Shown here: piece by piece, positions 8,007 through 16,526 of the stretch
Layout: each line of letters starts with the position of its first letter
Numbering within the stretch: position 1 is the stretch's first letter
Origin: Streptomyces sp. Tue6028
GTDB taxonomy: Bacteria > Actinomycetota > Actinomycetes > Streptomycetales > Streptomycetaceae
DNA: 64,000 nt
Direction: 5' to 3'
Assembly (NCBI RefSeq): GCF_002300165.1
Contig: NZ_MLCE01000027.1
Span: 104,664-168,663, forward strand
Translations under genes and position numbers: made by a program
The notes under the pieces: model-generated
What the model was told of the DNA's origin: nothing
Database searches by the model: none
What the model saw: only the letters and a program-made list of their open reading frames with translations

Positions 8007-9050
8007 ATGTCTCGCAGCATCAATCTCGCAGTGATCCCCGGTGACGGCATCGGCCAGGAAGTCGTGGCCCAGGGTCTGAAGGTCCTCTCCGCCGTCCTCC
8101 CGCAGGATGTGAAGCTGGAGACCAAGGAGTTCGACTTCGGTGCCAAGCGGTACCACGCCACCGGTGAGACCCTCACCGACGCGGACCTCGACGCCCTCAA
8201 GCAGCACGACGCGATCCTGCTCGGCGCGATCGGCGACCCGTCGGTCCCGTCCGGCGTCCTGGAGCGCGGCTTCCTGCTGAAGCTCCGCTTCGCCTTCGAC
8301 CACCACGTCAACCTGCGTCCCTCGAAGCTCCTCCCGGGTGTCGAGACCCCGCTCGCCGGCCAGCCCGAGATCGACTTCGTCGTGGTCCGCGAGGGCACCG
8401 AGGGCCCGTACACCGGCAACGGCGGCACCATCCGCAAGGGCACCGAGCACGAGGTCGCCACCGAGGTCTCCGTGAACACGGCCTTCGGCGTCGAGCGCGT
8501 CGTCCGCGACGCCTTCGCCCGCGCCCAGGCCCGCCCGCGCAAGAAGCTCACGCTGGTCCACAAGAACAACGTGCTGACCTTCGCGGGGCACCTGTGGACC
8601 AACATCTTCAACCGGGTGGCCGCGGAGTTCCCCGAGGTCACCACGGACTACATCCACGTCGACGCCGCGACGATCTACCTCGTCACCGACCCGGCCCGCT
8701 TCGACGTCATCGTCACCGACAACCTCTTCGGCGACATCATCACCGACCTCGCCGCGGCCGTCTCCGGCGGCATCGGTGTCGCCGCCTCCGGCAACATCAA
8801 CCCGAGCGGCGAGTTCCCCTCGATGTTCGAGCCTGTGCACGGCTCGGCGCCCGACATCGCGGGCCAGGGCAAGGCCGACCCCAGCGCCACGGTCCTGTCC
8901 GTCGCCCTGCTGCTGCGCCACCTCGGCTACGAGACGCAGGCCGTCCGCATCGAGGAAGCCGTCTCGGCCGACCTCGCGGAGCGCGTCGGCAAGCCCGCCA
9001 GGAGCACCGACGAAATCGGCGACGCGCTCGCCGTACGAGTAGCCGGCTGA
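8007..9050 (+). CDS. leuB: 3-isopropylmalate dehydrogenase
   Basis: The 347-residue NAD-dependent decarboxylating dehydrogenase of leucine synthesis converts 3-isopropylmalate to 2-oxoisocaproate. It shows LAVIPGDGIGQEV at the N terminus, substrate and metal residues in FVVVREGTEGPY and VHKNNVLTFAG, DNLFGDIITDLAA, and the NAD-binding stretch EPVHGSAPDIAGQGKADP. It belongs to the short actinobacterial LeuB type. ATG 8007 has AAGGAG 12 bases upstream, a slightly long spacing. The gene is followed by a strong terminator and is probably monocistronic; its leucine-pathway partners leuCD lie about 45 kb to the right. Confidence 0.95.
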   Translation: MSRSINLAVIPGDGIGQEVVAQGLKVLSAVLPQDVKLETKEFDFGAKRYHATGETLTDADLDALKQHDAILLGAIGDPSVPSGVLERGFLLKLRFAFDHHVNLRPSKLLPGVETPLAGQPEIDFVVVREGTEGPYTGNGGTIRKGTEHEVATEVSVNTAFGVERVVRDAFARAQARPRKKLTLVHKNNVLTFAGHLWTNIFNRVAAEFPEVTTDYIHVDAATIYLVTDPARFDVIVTDNLFGDIITDLAAAVSGGIGVAASGNINPSGEFPSMFEPVHGSAPDIAGQGKADPSATVLSVALLLRHLGYETQAVRIEEAVSADLAERVGKPARSTDEIGDALAVRVAG

Positions 9051-9075
9051 CCCGCCGCCACTCGCTTCACACAGG

Positions 9076-9109
9076 AGCCGCCGGGTCGCATCCGCACCCG
9101 GCGGCTTTT
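9076..9109 (+). terminator. Rho-independent terminator after leuB
   Basis: AGCCGCCGGGT (9076-9086) and ACCCGGCGGCT (9096-9106) form a perfect 11-bp stem with a 9-base loop, followed directly by T residues. Confidence 0.85.
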
Positions 9110-9313
9110 GCTATGCCCTCGCCGGGTGCCACCATCAACCCCTGGGCAACCCCAAGGGCCGCATTCACGCAGTTTTCGTCCCCGGTGCCCCGCGCGCGAT
9201 AATCGAACGCGGAGCCGCGGAATGAGGGAATGCTCGGACGTCCTAACACTGGCCACTGGCAGTTCGGGCGTGAGCGCGGCCCGTCACACACAACCGGTGA
9301 AGGACAACCACTC
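9110..9313 (+). promoter_or_regulatory. ilvE upstream region
   Basis: These 204 bp between the leuB terminator and the ilvE start contain no gene. GATAAT at 9198-9203 resembles a -10 hexamer, but the best -35 partner (TTTTCG near 9173-9178) is poor and the spacing is long. No attenuator-like hairpin was seen here, unlike upstream of cimA. Confidence 0.25.
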
Positions 9314-10402
9314 ATGACGCAGCCCACGATCGAGCTCAAGCCGTCCGCCAGTCCGCTCTCCGCCACGGAGCGCGAGGCGATCCTGGCCAACCCCGGCTTC
9401 GGCCGCCACTTCACCGACCACATGGTGACGATCAAGTGGACCGAGGGCCGCGGCTGGCACGACGGACAGCTCGTTCCGTACGGCCCGCTCTCCCTGGACC
9501 CCGCGAACATGACCCTGCACTACGCGCAGGAGATCTTCGAGGGCCTCAAGGCGTACCGTCAGCCCGACGGCTCCGTGGCGACCTTCCGCCCCGACAAGAA
9601 CGCCCGGCGCTTCCAGGCCTCGGCCCGCCGCCTCGGCATGCCGGAACTGCCCGTCGAGACGTTCATCGAGGCCTGTGACGTGCTCGTCCAGCAGGACAGC
9701 GCCTGGGTGCCCGCGCACGGCGGCGAGGAGTCCCTCTACCTCCGTCCGTTCATGATCGCGACCGAGGTCGGGCTGGGTGTGAAGCCCGCCAACGAGTACC
9801 TGTTCCTGGTGATCGCCTCGCCCGCCGGCGCCTACTTCGCCGGTGGCGTGAAGCCGGTCTCGATCTGGCTCTCGGAGGACCGTGTCCGCGCCGTCCCCGG
9901 CGGCATGGGCGACGCCAAGACGGGCGGCAACTACGCGGCCTCCCTCCTCGCCCAGGCCGAGGCCGCCGCCAAGGGCTGCGACCAGGTCTGCTACCTCGAC
10001 GCCGTGGAGCACAAGTGGGTCGAGGAACTCGGCGGCATGAACCTGTACTTCGTGTACGGCGACAAGATCGTCACCCCGTCGCTGACCGGCTCCATCCTGG
10101 AGGGCGTCACCCGTGACTCCCTCCTCACCGTCGCCCGTGACCTCGGCTACGGCTCCGAGGAGGGCCGCGTCTCCATTGAGCAGTGGCAGAACGACGCCGC
10201 GAACGGCACCCTGACCGAGGTCTTCGCGTGCGGCACCGCCGCGGTCATCACCCCCGTCGGCACCGTCAAGCGGTCCGGCACCGAATGGCAGCACTCGGAC
10301 GGTGAGCCCGGCGAGGTCACCCTGAAGCTGCGCAACGCGCTGCTGGACATCCAGCGGGGCGTGACCGAGGACAAGCACGGCTGGATGCACCCGCTGGGCT
10401 GA
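9314..10402 (+). CDS. ilvE: Branched-chain amino acid aminotransferase
   Basis: The 362-residue PLP fold-type IV enzyme catalyses the last reversible transamination of leucine, isoleucine and valine synthesis with glutamate. The PLP lysine lies in GGMGDAKTGGNYAASLL. YAQEIFEGLKAYR, YLRPFMIATE and EVFACGTAAVITPVG are the other family blocks, and VTEDKHGWMHPLG is the usual actinobacterial C terminus. ATG 9314 has a GAAGGA site 9-14 bases upstream; the frame continues further upstream without a credible start. Flanked by terminators on both sides, it appears to be its own transcription unit. Confidence 0.95.
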   Translation: MTQPTIELKPSASPLSATEREAILANPGFGRHFTDHMVTIKWTEGRGWHDGQLVPYGPLSLDPANMTLHYAQEIFEGLKAYRQPDGSVATFRPDKNARRFQASARRLGMPELPVETFIEACDVLVQQDSAWVPAHGGEESLYLRPFMIATEVGLGVKPANEYLFLVIASPAGAYFAGGVKPVSIWLSEDRVRAVPGGMGDAKTGGNYAASLLAQAEAAAKGCDQVCYLDAVEHKWVEELGGMNLYFVYGDKIVTPSLTGSILEGVTRDSLLTVARDLGYGSEEGRVSIEQWQNDAANGTLTEVFACGTAAVITPVGTVKRSGTEWQHSDGEPGEVTLKLRNALLDIQRGVTEDKHGWMHPLG

Positions 10403-10411
10403 TGCGACCCG

Positions 10412-10460
10412 ACGCCCGTGCCCGCCCCGGATCGCGAACCGGGGCGGGCACGGGCGTTCT
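10412..10460. terminator. Strong terminator between ilvE and the convergent permease gene
   Basis: A perfect 19-bp stem, ACGCCCGTGCCCGCCCCGG (10412-10430) with its complement at 10439-10457, encloses an 8-base loop and is followed by TTCT. It lies between convergent genes and may act in both directions. Confidence 0.85.
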
Positions 10461-10541
10461 CGGAACGCGCCGGGTCGCCGTGCCCGCGGGGCACCGGACG
10501 GCACTAGGCCGCCGGTTCCGCGTCACGGGGCGCGATCAGGT

Positions 10542-11996
10542 TCACCGGCCCGGTCGGGCGACCTGGACGCCGCTGTCGGCGTGGGCGAGGTCGTCCCCGG
10601 CGAGGACAGGGTCGGATGTCCGCCGGGGCGAGAGCAGCAGATGAGCCACCCCGCCCACCGCTCCCGACAGCAGGAAGCTGCAGTCCACCCCGCCCGTCAG
10701 TGACAGCAGGGGTCCCTCGTACGAGGGCAGGGACACGGCCAGCAGGCCCACGAAGGCGCCCAGTGCCCAGGACACCGTGGCCTGGATGTTCCAGCCGCCC
10801 CGGTACCAGTAGATCCCGCCCCGCGAGCGGCGGTTGAAGACCTGGAGGGCGTCCGGGTCGTAGACGCCCCGGCAGCGGGCGAAGCCGATCAGGGTGATGA
10901 CGGCCCACGGGGTGCCGATGGCGGTCAGCAGGAGGACGAAGGACGTCATCGCGGACTGCGCGTCCCAGGCGTAGTGGCCCACGAAGACACAGGCGGTGGC
11001 GACGACGGCGACCGTGCAGGTGGCGCGGGCCCGCGAGGCGCGGGGCAGGATCGCGTCCAGGTCGAGGCCCATCGAGTAGAGCATCAAGCCCGCGTTGCCG
11101 ACCGATCCCGCGGAGGCCGCCAGCAGGAGCGGGACCAGGTACCAGGTGGGGGAGGCGGTGACGAGGGGGCCCGCGTAGTCGAGGGCCGCCCGCGCCGCGT
11201 ACGCCGTGAAGGTGCCGAACAGCTGGGGGACGAGGAGTCCGGCGATCAGGCCGAGCCAGGTGGCGTGCAGGACGGTGCGCGAGGAGTGGCGGGCCGGGGA
11301 GATGTAGCGCGTGTAGTCGCCGAGGAGCGTGATGAAGGCGATCGGGCCGGACAGGCCGGCCGCCACGGCGGCGAGCAGCCAGGTCGGCCAGAAGGAGCCG
11401 AGCAGATAGCCGCCGGCCTCCGGGAGCGCGGCCGTGGTGAAGTGCGGCGCGTACGCGATCACGCCGAGGATCAGCAGGGCCGTCATCGCGAGGGCCAGCA
11501 CGCGGGACATGGCGAGGAGCACGCGGTAGCCGTACACGGCGCCGGCGACGGTGGCGGCGGCGAGCAGCGCGTAGACGACGGCGTACGACAGTCCGTCGTC
11601 CGGCAGTCCGAAGAGGCGGCCGAGCACGCTGACCATCACGTCGCCGCCGATCCACACGGTCAGGGCGGTGTAGCCGAGGGCGAGGAGCAGACCGACGACG
11701 GAGCCGACCAGACGCCCGCGGACGCCGAACTGGGCGCCGGAGGACGTCGACAGGTTCGTCGCCGTGCGCAGCGAGACCAGGGCCAGCGGGGCCGTGAGCG
11801 CGGTGCCGATCACCGTGCCCGCCACGATCGAGCTCACCGAGGCCCACCAGCCGAGCCCGAAGGACGGGGGCAGCCAGCCGAAGATGATCACGCCGAGGCA
11901 GAGGTTGGAGCCGAGCAGGATCGACACCAGATCGCGGGGACCGCTGGTGCGTTCCTCATCGGGGATGGTGTCGACTCCGCGCTGTTCTATCGGCAT
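10542..11996 (-). CDS. NCS1-family purine/cytosine-type permease
   Basis: The 484-residue integral membrane protein has about 12 hydrophobic segments. The N-terminal block GVDTIPDEERTSGPRDL followed by LGSNLCLGVIIFGWLPPSFGLGWW is typical of nucleobase:cation symporters of the NCS1 family, as are GSFWPTWLLAAVAAGLSGPIAF and GDYTRYISP. ATG 11996 is preferred because AAGGAG is 8 bases upstream. The gene diverges from the urease-like operon, sharing the region that carries a palindromic operator. Import of a nitrogen-rich compound such as a purine, hydantoin or allantoin whose nitrogen is released by the neighbouring enzymes is a plausible inference; the substrate cannot be read from sequence. Confidence 0.85.
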   Translation of the reverse strand: MPIEQRGVDTIPDEERTSGPRDLVSILLGSNLCLGVIIFGWLPPSFGLGWWASVSSIVAGTVIGTALTAPLALVSLRTATNLSTSSGAQFGVRGRLVGSVVGLLLALGYTALTVWIGGDVMVSVLGRLFGLPDDGLSYAVVYALLAAATVAGAVYGYRVLLAMSRVLALAMTALLILGVIAYAPHFTTAALPEAGGYLLGSFWPTWLLAAVAAGLSGPIAFITLLGDYTRYISPARHSSRTVLHATWLGLIAGLLVPQLFGTFTAYAARAALDYAGPLVTASPTWYLVPLLLAASAGSVGNAGLMLYSMGLDLDAILPRASRARATCTVAVVATACVFVGHYAWDAQSAMTSFVLLLTAIGTPWAVITLIGFARCRGVYDPDALQVFNRRSRGGIYWYRGGWNIQATVSWALGAFVGLLAVSLPSYEGPLLSLTGGVDCSFLLSGAVGGVAHLLLSPRRTSDPVLAGDDLAHADSGVQVARPGR

Positions 11997-12032
11997 GGCT
12001 GGTCTCCTTCGACGGCCGCCTGAAGTTTGAGC

Positions 12033-12060
12033 GACGTTCAATGTGGACCGTATGAACGTC
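12033..12060. promoter_or_regulatory. Palindromic operator between permease and urease-like operon
   Basis: GACGTTCA (12033-12040) and TGAACGTC (12053-12060) form a perfect 8-bp inverted repeat with a 12-bp spacer, about 40 bp upstream of the permease start and 80 bp upstream of ureAB. A weak promoter for ureAB may follow: TTTCCG at 12072-12077 and TAGAGT at 12096-12101, with an 18-bp spacer. The TetR gene at the end of the operon is an obvious candidate for the protein that binds here. Confidence 0.5.
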
Positions 12061-12139
12061 GTCCGTCAATGTTTCCGTTTCATGAATCCGGCGTTTAGAG
12101 TGATGTTCTAATCAGTGGGAAGCAAGGAGGTGCCGCGTC

Positions 12140-12844
12140 GTGAGACTGACCCCCACGGAACGTGACCGGCTGCTGCTCTTCGGAGCCGCGGAGCTGGCCC
12201 GCGCACGCCGCGCCAGAGGCCTGCGGCTCAACGTCCCGGAGGCGACCGCGCTCATCGCCGACACCGTGTGCGAGGCCGCCCGCGACGGACGCAGGCTCAC
12301 CGAGGCCGTCGAGGCGGCCCGGTCCGTGCTCGGCCCCGACGACGTGCTGCCCGGTGTCGCCGACGTCGTCACCGAGGTGCACGTCGAGGCCGTCTTCGAC
12401 GACGGCTCGCGACTCGCGGTGGTCAGCGACCCCATCGGCGGCGGCCTCGGCGAACAGGCACCGGGCGCCCTGCTGCCAGCGCCGGAGCACGACGAGCCCG
12501 AGGCGGCCGTCCGTCTGACGGTGACCAACACGGCCACCGTCCCCGTCTCCGTCACCTCCCACTTCCACTTCTTCGAGGCCAACCCGCGGCTCGACTTCGA
12601 CCGGCCCGCGGCCTACGGCATGCGGCTCGCCGTGCCCGCCGGCTCGTCCGTCCGCTTCGGCCCGGGGGAGAGCGCCGAGGTCGGGCTGCTGCCCATCGGC
12701 GGCGCGCGCGTCGCGATCGGTTTCGCCGGCCTCGTCGACGGGCCGCTGGACGCCCCCGGAGCCAGAGAAGAGGCCCTGCGCCGGGCCGCCGCCTGCGGCT
12801 ACCTCGGCGTACCGGAAACCCGTGACCAGGAGGTCGAGCGATGA
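12140..12844 (+). CDS. ureAB: Fused urease gamma-beta subunit
   Basis: The 234-residue product has the urease gamma domain first (MRLTPTERDRLLLFGAAELARARRARG, then LNVPEATALIADTVCEAARDG and PGVADVVTEVHVEAVFDDGSR). The beta domain follows, from about residue 110, with VTNTATVPVSVTSHFHFFEANPRLDFDR and YGMRLAVPAGSSVRFGPGE. These subunits package the alpha subunit. The GTG start has AAGGAGGT 9-16 bases upstream. The gene overlaps ureC by 4 bp (ATGA), so translation is coupled. A gamma-beta fusion is known in some ureases, including those of streptomycetes. No ureD, ureE, ureF or ureG lies in the window. Confidence 0.9.
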   Translation: MRLTPTERDRLLLFGAAELARARRARGLRLNVPEATALIADTVCEAARDGRRLTEAVEAARSVLGPDDVLPGVADVVTEVHVEAVFDDGSRLAVVSDPIGGGLGEQAPGALLPAPEHDEPEAAVRLTVTNTATVPVSVTSHFHFFEANPRLDFDRPAAYGMRLAVPAGSSVRFGPGESAEVGLLPIGGARVAIGFAGLVDGPLDAPGAREEALRRAAACGYLGVPETRDQEVER

Positions 12845-14550
12845 GCCGCCCCGGAGGCCACCCCGCCGAGGCCCGCCGCCTCACCCCGTACGAGTACGCA
12901 GCCACCCACGGGCCGCGTGCCGGTGACCGGATCCGTCTCGGTGACAGTGGGCTGACAGTGCGCGTGGAGTCCGACGCGCAGCGGTACGGCGACGAGTTCC
13001 TCGCCGGTTTCGGCAAGACCGCTCGTGACGGGCTGCACCTGAAGGCCGCCGCGGTCCGCGAGACGTGTGACGTCGTGATCAGCAATGTGGTGGTGATCGA
13101 CGCGGTGCAGGGCATCCGCAAGGTCTCCATCGGCATCCGCGAGGGCCGGATCTGCTCGATCGGCCGGGCGGGCAATCCCGACACCCTGGACGGTGTCGAC
13201 GTGGTCGTGGGCACCGGCACCTCCATCGTCTCCGGCGAGGGACTCATCGCCACCGCCGGGGCCGTGGACACGCACGTCCACCTGCTGTCGCCGCGCATCA
13301 TGGAGGCCTCGCTGGCCTCCGGGGTGACCACGGTCATCGGCCAGGAGTTCGGCCCGGTGTGGGGTGTGGGGGTCAACTCGCCCTGGGCGCTGCGCCACGC
13401 CTTCAACGCGTTCGACGCCTGGCCCGTCAACATCGGCTTCCTGGGCCGTGGTTCGTCCTCCGACGGCGCGCCGCTGGTGGAGGCGCTCGCCGAGGGCGGC
13501 GCGTCCGGTTTCAAGGTGCACGAGGACATGGGCGCCCACACGCGTGCCCTGGACACCGCGCTGCGGGTGGCCGAGGAGCATGACGTGCAGGTCGCCCTGC
13601 ACAGCGACGGCCTGAACGAGTGTCTGTCGGTCGAGGACACCCTGCGTGTGCTGGAAGGGCGCACCATCCACGCGTTCCACATCGAGGGCTGCGGCGGCGG
13701 CCATGTGCCCAACGTCCTGAAGATGGCGGGTGTTGCGAACGTCATCGGTTCGTCCACCAATCCGACGCTGCCCTTCGGCCGGGACGCGGTCGCCGAGCAC
13801 TACGGGATGATCGTGTCGGTCCACGACCTCAAGACCGACCTGCCGGGCGACGCGGCCATGGCCCGCGACCGTATCCGTGCCGGCACGATGGGTGCCGAGG
13901 ACGTGCTGCACGACCTGGGCGCGATCGGGATCACCTCGTCGGACGCGCAGGGCATGGGCCGCGCGGGCGAGACCGTGCGACGGACCTTCGCGATGGCCGG
14001 GAAGATGAAGGCCGAGCTCGGCGCCCCCGAGAGCGACGACAACGCGCGCGTCCTGCGCTACATGGCCAAGCTGACCATCAACCCGGCCATCGCGCACGGC
14101 CTCGCGCACGAGGTCGGCTCCATCGAGACCGGCAAGCTCGCCGACATCGTGCTGTGGCGGCCCGAGTACTTCGGCGCCAAGCCGCAGCTCGTCCTGAAGT
14201 CCGGTTTCCCCGCGTACGGCGTCGTCGGCGACCCGGGCGCCGCCACCGACACCTGTGAACCCCTCGTCCTGGGACCGCAGTTCGGGGCGCACGGCGCCAC
14301 GCCCGCCGAGATCTCGGTGGCCTTCGTCGCCCAGGCCGCGCTCGACCAGGGCAACGACCGGATGCCCACCCGCAGGCGGCGCGTCGCCGTCCGCGGCACC
14401 CGCGGCATCGGCCCCGCCGACCTGCGGCTCAACTCCCGTACCGGAGCCGTCGACGTGGACCAGCGCACCGGACTGGTCACCCTCGACGGTGAGCCGCTGC
14501 GCTCGGAGCCCGCCGACTCGGTGTCCCTGAACCGCCTCTACTTCCTGTAA
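12841..14550 (+). CDS. ureC: Urease-like alpha subunit with altered active-site flap
   Basis: The 569-residue amidohydrolase has the normal length for urease alpha. The metal ligands are all present: H145/H147 (DTHVHLL), carbamylated K225 (FKVHEDMG), H254, H280 (FHIEG) and D368 (SSDAQGMGR), as are the catalytic-site H227, H328 and R344. However, the flap cysteine (C319 in Klebsiella numbering) corresponds to V327 in VSVHDLK, where ureases normally read VCHHLD. The segment normally GGGTGPAAG is IGQEFGPVWGVGV, and Ala363 is Gly. A modified pocket, or a substrate other than urea, is therefore possible. It is translationally coupled to ureAB and followed by agmatine deiminase. Confidence 0.88.
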   Translation: MSRPGGHPAEARRLTPYEYAATHGPRAGDRIRLGDSGLTVRVESDAQRYGDEFLAGFGKTARDGLHLKAAAVRETCDVVISNVVVIDAVQGIRKVSIGIREGRICSIGRAGNPDTLDGVDVVVGTGTSIVSGEGLIATAGAVDTHVHLLSPRIMEASLASGVTTVIGQEFGPVWGVGVNSPWALRHAFNAFDAWPVNIGFLGRGSSSDGAPLVEALAEGGASGFKVHEDMGAHTRALDTALRVAEEHDVQVALHSDGLNECLSVEDTLRVLEGRTIHAFHIEGCGGGHVPNVLKMAGVANVIGSSTNPTLPFGRDAVAEHYGMIVSVHDLKTDLPGDAAMARDRIRAGTMGAEDVLHDLGAIGITSSDAQGMGRAGETVRRTFAMAGKMKAELGAPESDDNARVLRYMAKLTINPAIAHGLAHEVGSIETGKLADIVLWRPEYFGAKPQLVLKSGFPAYGVVGDPGAATDTCEPLVLGPQFGAHGATPAEISVAFVAQAALDQGNDRMPTRRRRVAVRGTRGIGPADLRLNSRTGAVDVDQRTGLVTLDGEPLRSEPADSVSLNRLYFL

Positions 14551-14576
14551 ACGCCACGGCCTTGAGGACCTTCGCC

Positions 14577-15617
14577 ATGAACACCCCCGCCTCCGACGGC
14601 TTCCGTATGCCCGCCGAATGGACCCCGCACGAGCGGACCTGGATGGCGTGGCCGGGCGCCAACCCCACCTTCGACGACCCTGACGACCTCGCCCGGGCCC
14701 GGGAGGCCTGGGCGGCGGTGGCGCGCACGGTCCGCCGCTTCGAACCGGTCACCGTCGTGTGCGGCCCCGGGCAGTCCGCCGAGGCGCGGGCTCTGCTCGG
14801 CCCGGACGTCGACACCGTCGAGCGTGAACTCGACGACGCGTGGATGCGGGACATCGGCCCCACCTTCCTCACCGACGGCAAGGGCGCGCTCGCGGCCGTG
14901 GACTGGACGTTCAACGGCTGGGGCGCCCAGGACTGGGCGCGCTGGGAGCACGACGCGAAGGTGGGCGCGCACGTCGCCGACCTGGCCGGGGCCCGTACGT
15001 ACGCCTCGAAGCTGGTCAACGAGGGCGGCGCGATCCACGTCGACGGCGACGGGACGGTGCTCCTGACCGAGACCGTGCAGCTCGGCCCCGAGCGCAATCC
15101 CCACTGGACGCGCGAGCAGGTCGAGGCGGAGATCCACGCCCACCTCGGCACCCGCAAGGCGATCTGGCTGCCGCGCGGACTGACCGGCGACTATCCGCCC
15201 TACGGCTTCGGCACGCTGGGCCACGTCGACATCGTCGCCGCCTTCGCGCGGCCGGGCGTGGTCGTCGTCCACTCCCAGCAGGACCCGGCCCACCCGGACC
15301 ACGAGGTCAGCAAGGAGGTCGTCGGGCTGCTGGGCGCGCAGACCGACGCGCGGGGCCGCCGGCTGGAGGTCGTCGAGGTGCCGGCCCCGACGGTCCTGGA
15401 GGCCGACGGCCACTGGGCGGACTACTCGTACATCAACCACTATCTGTGCAACGGCGGCGTCGTGCTGTGCGGCTTCGACGACCCGCGCGACGAGATCGCG
15501 GCCGGGATCTTCCGCCGGCTGTTCCCGGAGCGGACGGTGACGCTGGTGGACGCACGTACGATCTTTGCCGGGGGCGGTGGCATCCACTGCATCACCCAGC
15601 AGCAGCCGAGGATCTGA
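14577..15617 (+). CDS. aguA: Agmatine deiminase (agmatine iminohydrolase)
   Basis: The 346-residue member of the guanidino-group-modifying (PPAD) superfamily hydrolyses agmatine to N-carbamoylputrescine and ammonia. Signatures are PAEWTPHERTWMAWP, DAWMRDIGPTFL (substrate-binding Asp), NEGGAIHVDGDG, the catalytic His in TLGHVDIVAAF, and the catalytic cysteine C338 in AGGGGIHCITQQQP. ATG 14577 follows GAGGA by 8 bases. It lies 26 bp after ureC and 16 bp before the TetR gene, clearly in one operon. The partner enzyme N-carbamoylputrescine amidohydrolase (AguB) is absent from the window, which makes the urease-like neighbour interesting. Confidence 0.92.
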   Translation: MNTPASDGFRMPAEWTPHERTWMAWPGANPTFDDPDDLARAREAWAAVARTVRRFEPVTVVCGPGQSAEARALLGPDVDTVERELDDAWMRDIGPTFLTDGKGALAAVDWTFNGWGAQDWARWEHDAKVGAHVADLAGARTYASKLVNEGGAIHVDGDGTVLLTETVQLGPERNPHWTREQVEAEIHAHLGTRKAIWLPRGLTGDYPPYGFGTLGHVDIVAAFARPGVVVVHSQQDPAHPDHEVSKEVVGLLGAQTDARGRRLEVVEVPAPTVLEADGHWADYSYINHYLCNGGVVLCGFDDPRDEIAAGIFRRLFPERTVTLVDARTIFAGGGGIHCITQQQPRI

Positions 15618-15633
15618 GACCCAGGAGTCACTC

Positions 15634-16257
15634 GTGGCCGAAAGCCGCACACCGCGGAGGAAGAACGCTCCGCCGCGGGAGGATGTGCTGGCCGTAGCCA
15701 TGGACATGATTGCCGAGCGCGGTCTGGAGAAGCTGACCATGGCGGCGCTCGGCCGCGAGGTGGGCATGAGCAGCGGCCATCTCCTCTACTACTTCCACTC
15801 CAAGGACGAACTCCTGCTGCGGACCCTGGAGTGGAGCGAGGGCCGCCTCGGCGCCGAGCGCGCCAGGCTGCTCACCCGGGACGCGCCCGCCCGCGAGCGG
15901 CTGGACGCGTTCGTCGACCTGTACGTCCCCGACGGCCACCGCGACCCGCACTGGACACTCTGGCTGGAGGTCTGGAACCGCTCGCAGAACGCCGACGAGG
16001 ACGCCCGGGAACGGCAGGTCGCCATCGAGGGCGCCTGGCACCGGGACCTGGTCGCGCTCCTCGCCGAGGGCATCTCGCGCGGCGAGTTCCGCGCCGTCGA
16101 CCCGGACCGCTTCGCCGCCCGGCTGCGCTCCCTCCTCGACGGCTTCTCCATCCATGTCGCGATCGGCCTGCGCGGCACGGACCGGGCGCATGTTCTCGGC
16201 CATGTCAGGGAGTTCCTGGACGAGTCGCTGGGGCGGGCGGGGCGCGCGGACACCTGA
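15634..16257 (+). CDS. TetR-family transcriptional regulator
   Basis: The 207-residue protein starts with a basic tail (VAESRTPRRKNAPP), then a TetR helix-turn-helix: AVAMDMIAERGLEKLTMAAL, GREVGMSSGHLLYYFHSKDE. The ligand-binding part, with WTLWLEVWNRSQNADEDARE and a C-terminal helix pair, resembles the BetI/TetR_C_6 type. The GTG at 15634 has AGGAG 6 bases upstream and fits homologues; an upstream ATG in frame lies inside aguA. As the last gene of the urease-like/agmatine deiminase operon, it probably controls that operon and perhaps the divergent permease through the palindrome at 12033-12060. Confidence 0.88.
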   Translation: MAESRTPRRKNAPPREDVLAVAMDMIAERGLEKLTMAALGREVGMSSGHLLYYFHSKDELLLRTLEWSEGRLGAERARLLTRDAPARERLDAFVDLYVPDGHRDPHWTLWLEVWNRSQNADEDARERQVAIEGAWHRDLVALLAEGISRGEFRAVDPDRFAARLRSLLDGFSIHVAIGLRGTDRAHVLGHVREFLDESLGRAGRADT

Positions 16258-16386
16258 TCAGGGCCTCAGGGCTCCCGGGCGCCACCGGAGGCGGGCCAGG
16301 CGGGCCGGCGGGCGGCGACGGGTTGTGCGCCGACCTGCGCGGTGTCCACCGTCGCGTAGCCCGCTGTTCGCATCCTGAGACGCCCG

Positions 16387-16415
16387 GTGAGCACAGGGGC
16401 GGTATGTGCCAGACT
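16387..16415 (+). promoter_or_regulatory. Candidate promoter of the cimA leader transcript
   Basis: GTGAGC (16387-16392) and CAGACT (16410-16415) are separated by 17 bp and resemble a sigma-HrdB-type promoter, although neither hexamer is perfect. The expected start of transcription, about 7 bases after the -10, falls on or next to GTG 16422, so the leader peptide could be translated from a leaderless message. Confidence 0.35.
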
Positions 16416-16421
16416 GCCCCC

Positions 16422-16472
16422 GTGCTCTCGTTCGCCATGATTATTGGCAGCAGGCGCGCCGGTCCGCAGTGA
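16422..16472 (+). CDS. Leader peptide with tandem rare isoleucine codons (attenuation)
   Basis: The short frame encodes VLSFAMIIGSRRAGPQ and stops at TGA 16470-16472. Translation could begin at GTG 16422, ATG 16437 (MIIGSRRAGPQ) or ATG 16404 (22 residues). The two consecutive Ile codons are both ATT, which is rare in this genome, where Ile is nearly always ATC. An intrinsic-terminator hairpin follows 55 bases later and then cimA. This is the layout of a ribosome-mediated attenuator in which scarce Ile-tRNA stalls the ribosome. The reading frame is visible; the regulatory role is inferred. Confidence 0.6.
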   Translation: MLSFAMIIGSRRAGPQ

Positions 16473-16526
16473 ACGCCTCGTACCACCACGTACGGGCGGA
16501 CACCGTCGTCCTCGACCCGCGCGCAG

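Noticed and set aside
7853..8644. N-terminal extension of the metallophosphoesterase frame by about 264 residues
   Set aside because: The extension is antisense to leuB and covers its promoter. A Tat signal peptide begins just after ATG 7852, which has a ribosome-binding site.
12841..14550. ureC as a decaying or inactive urease
   Set aside because: The frame is intact, full length, translationally coupled and keeps all metal ligands. The changed residues look like remodelling, not decay.
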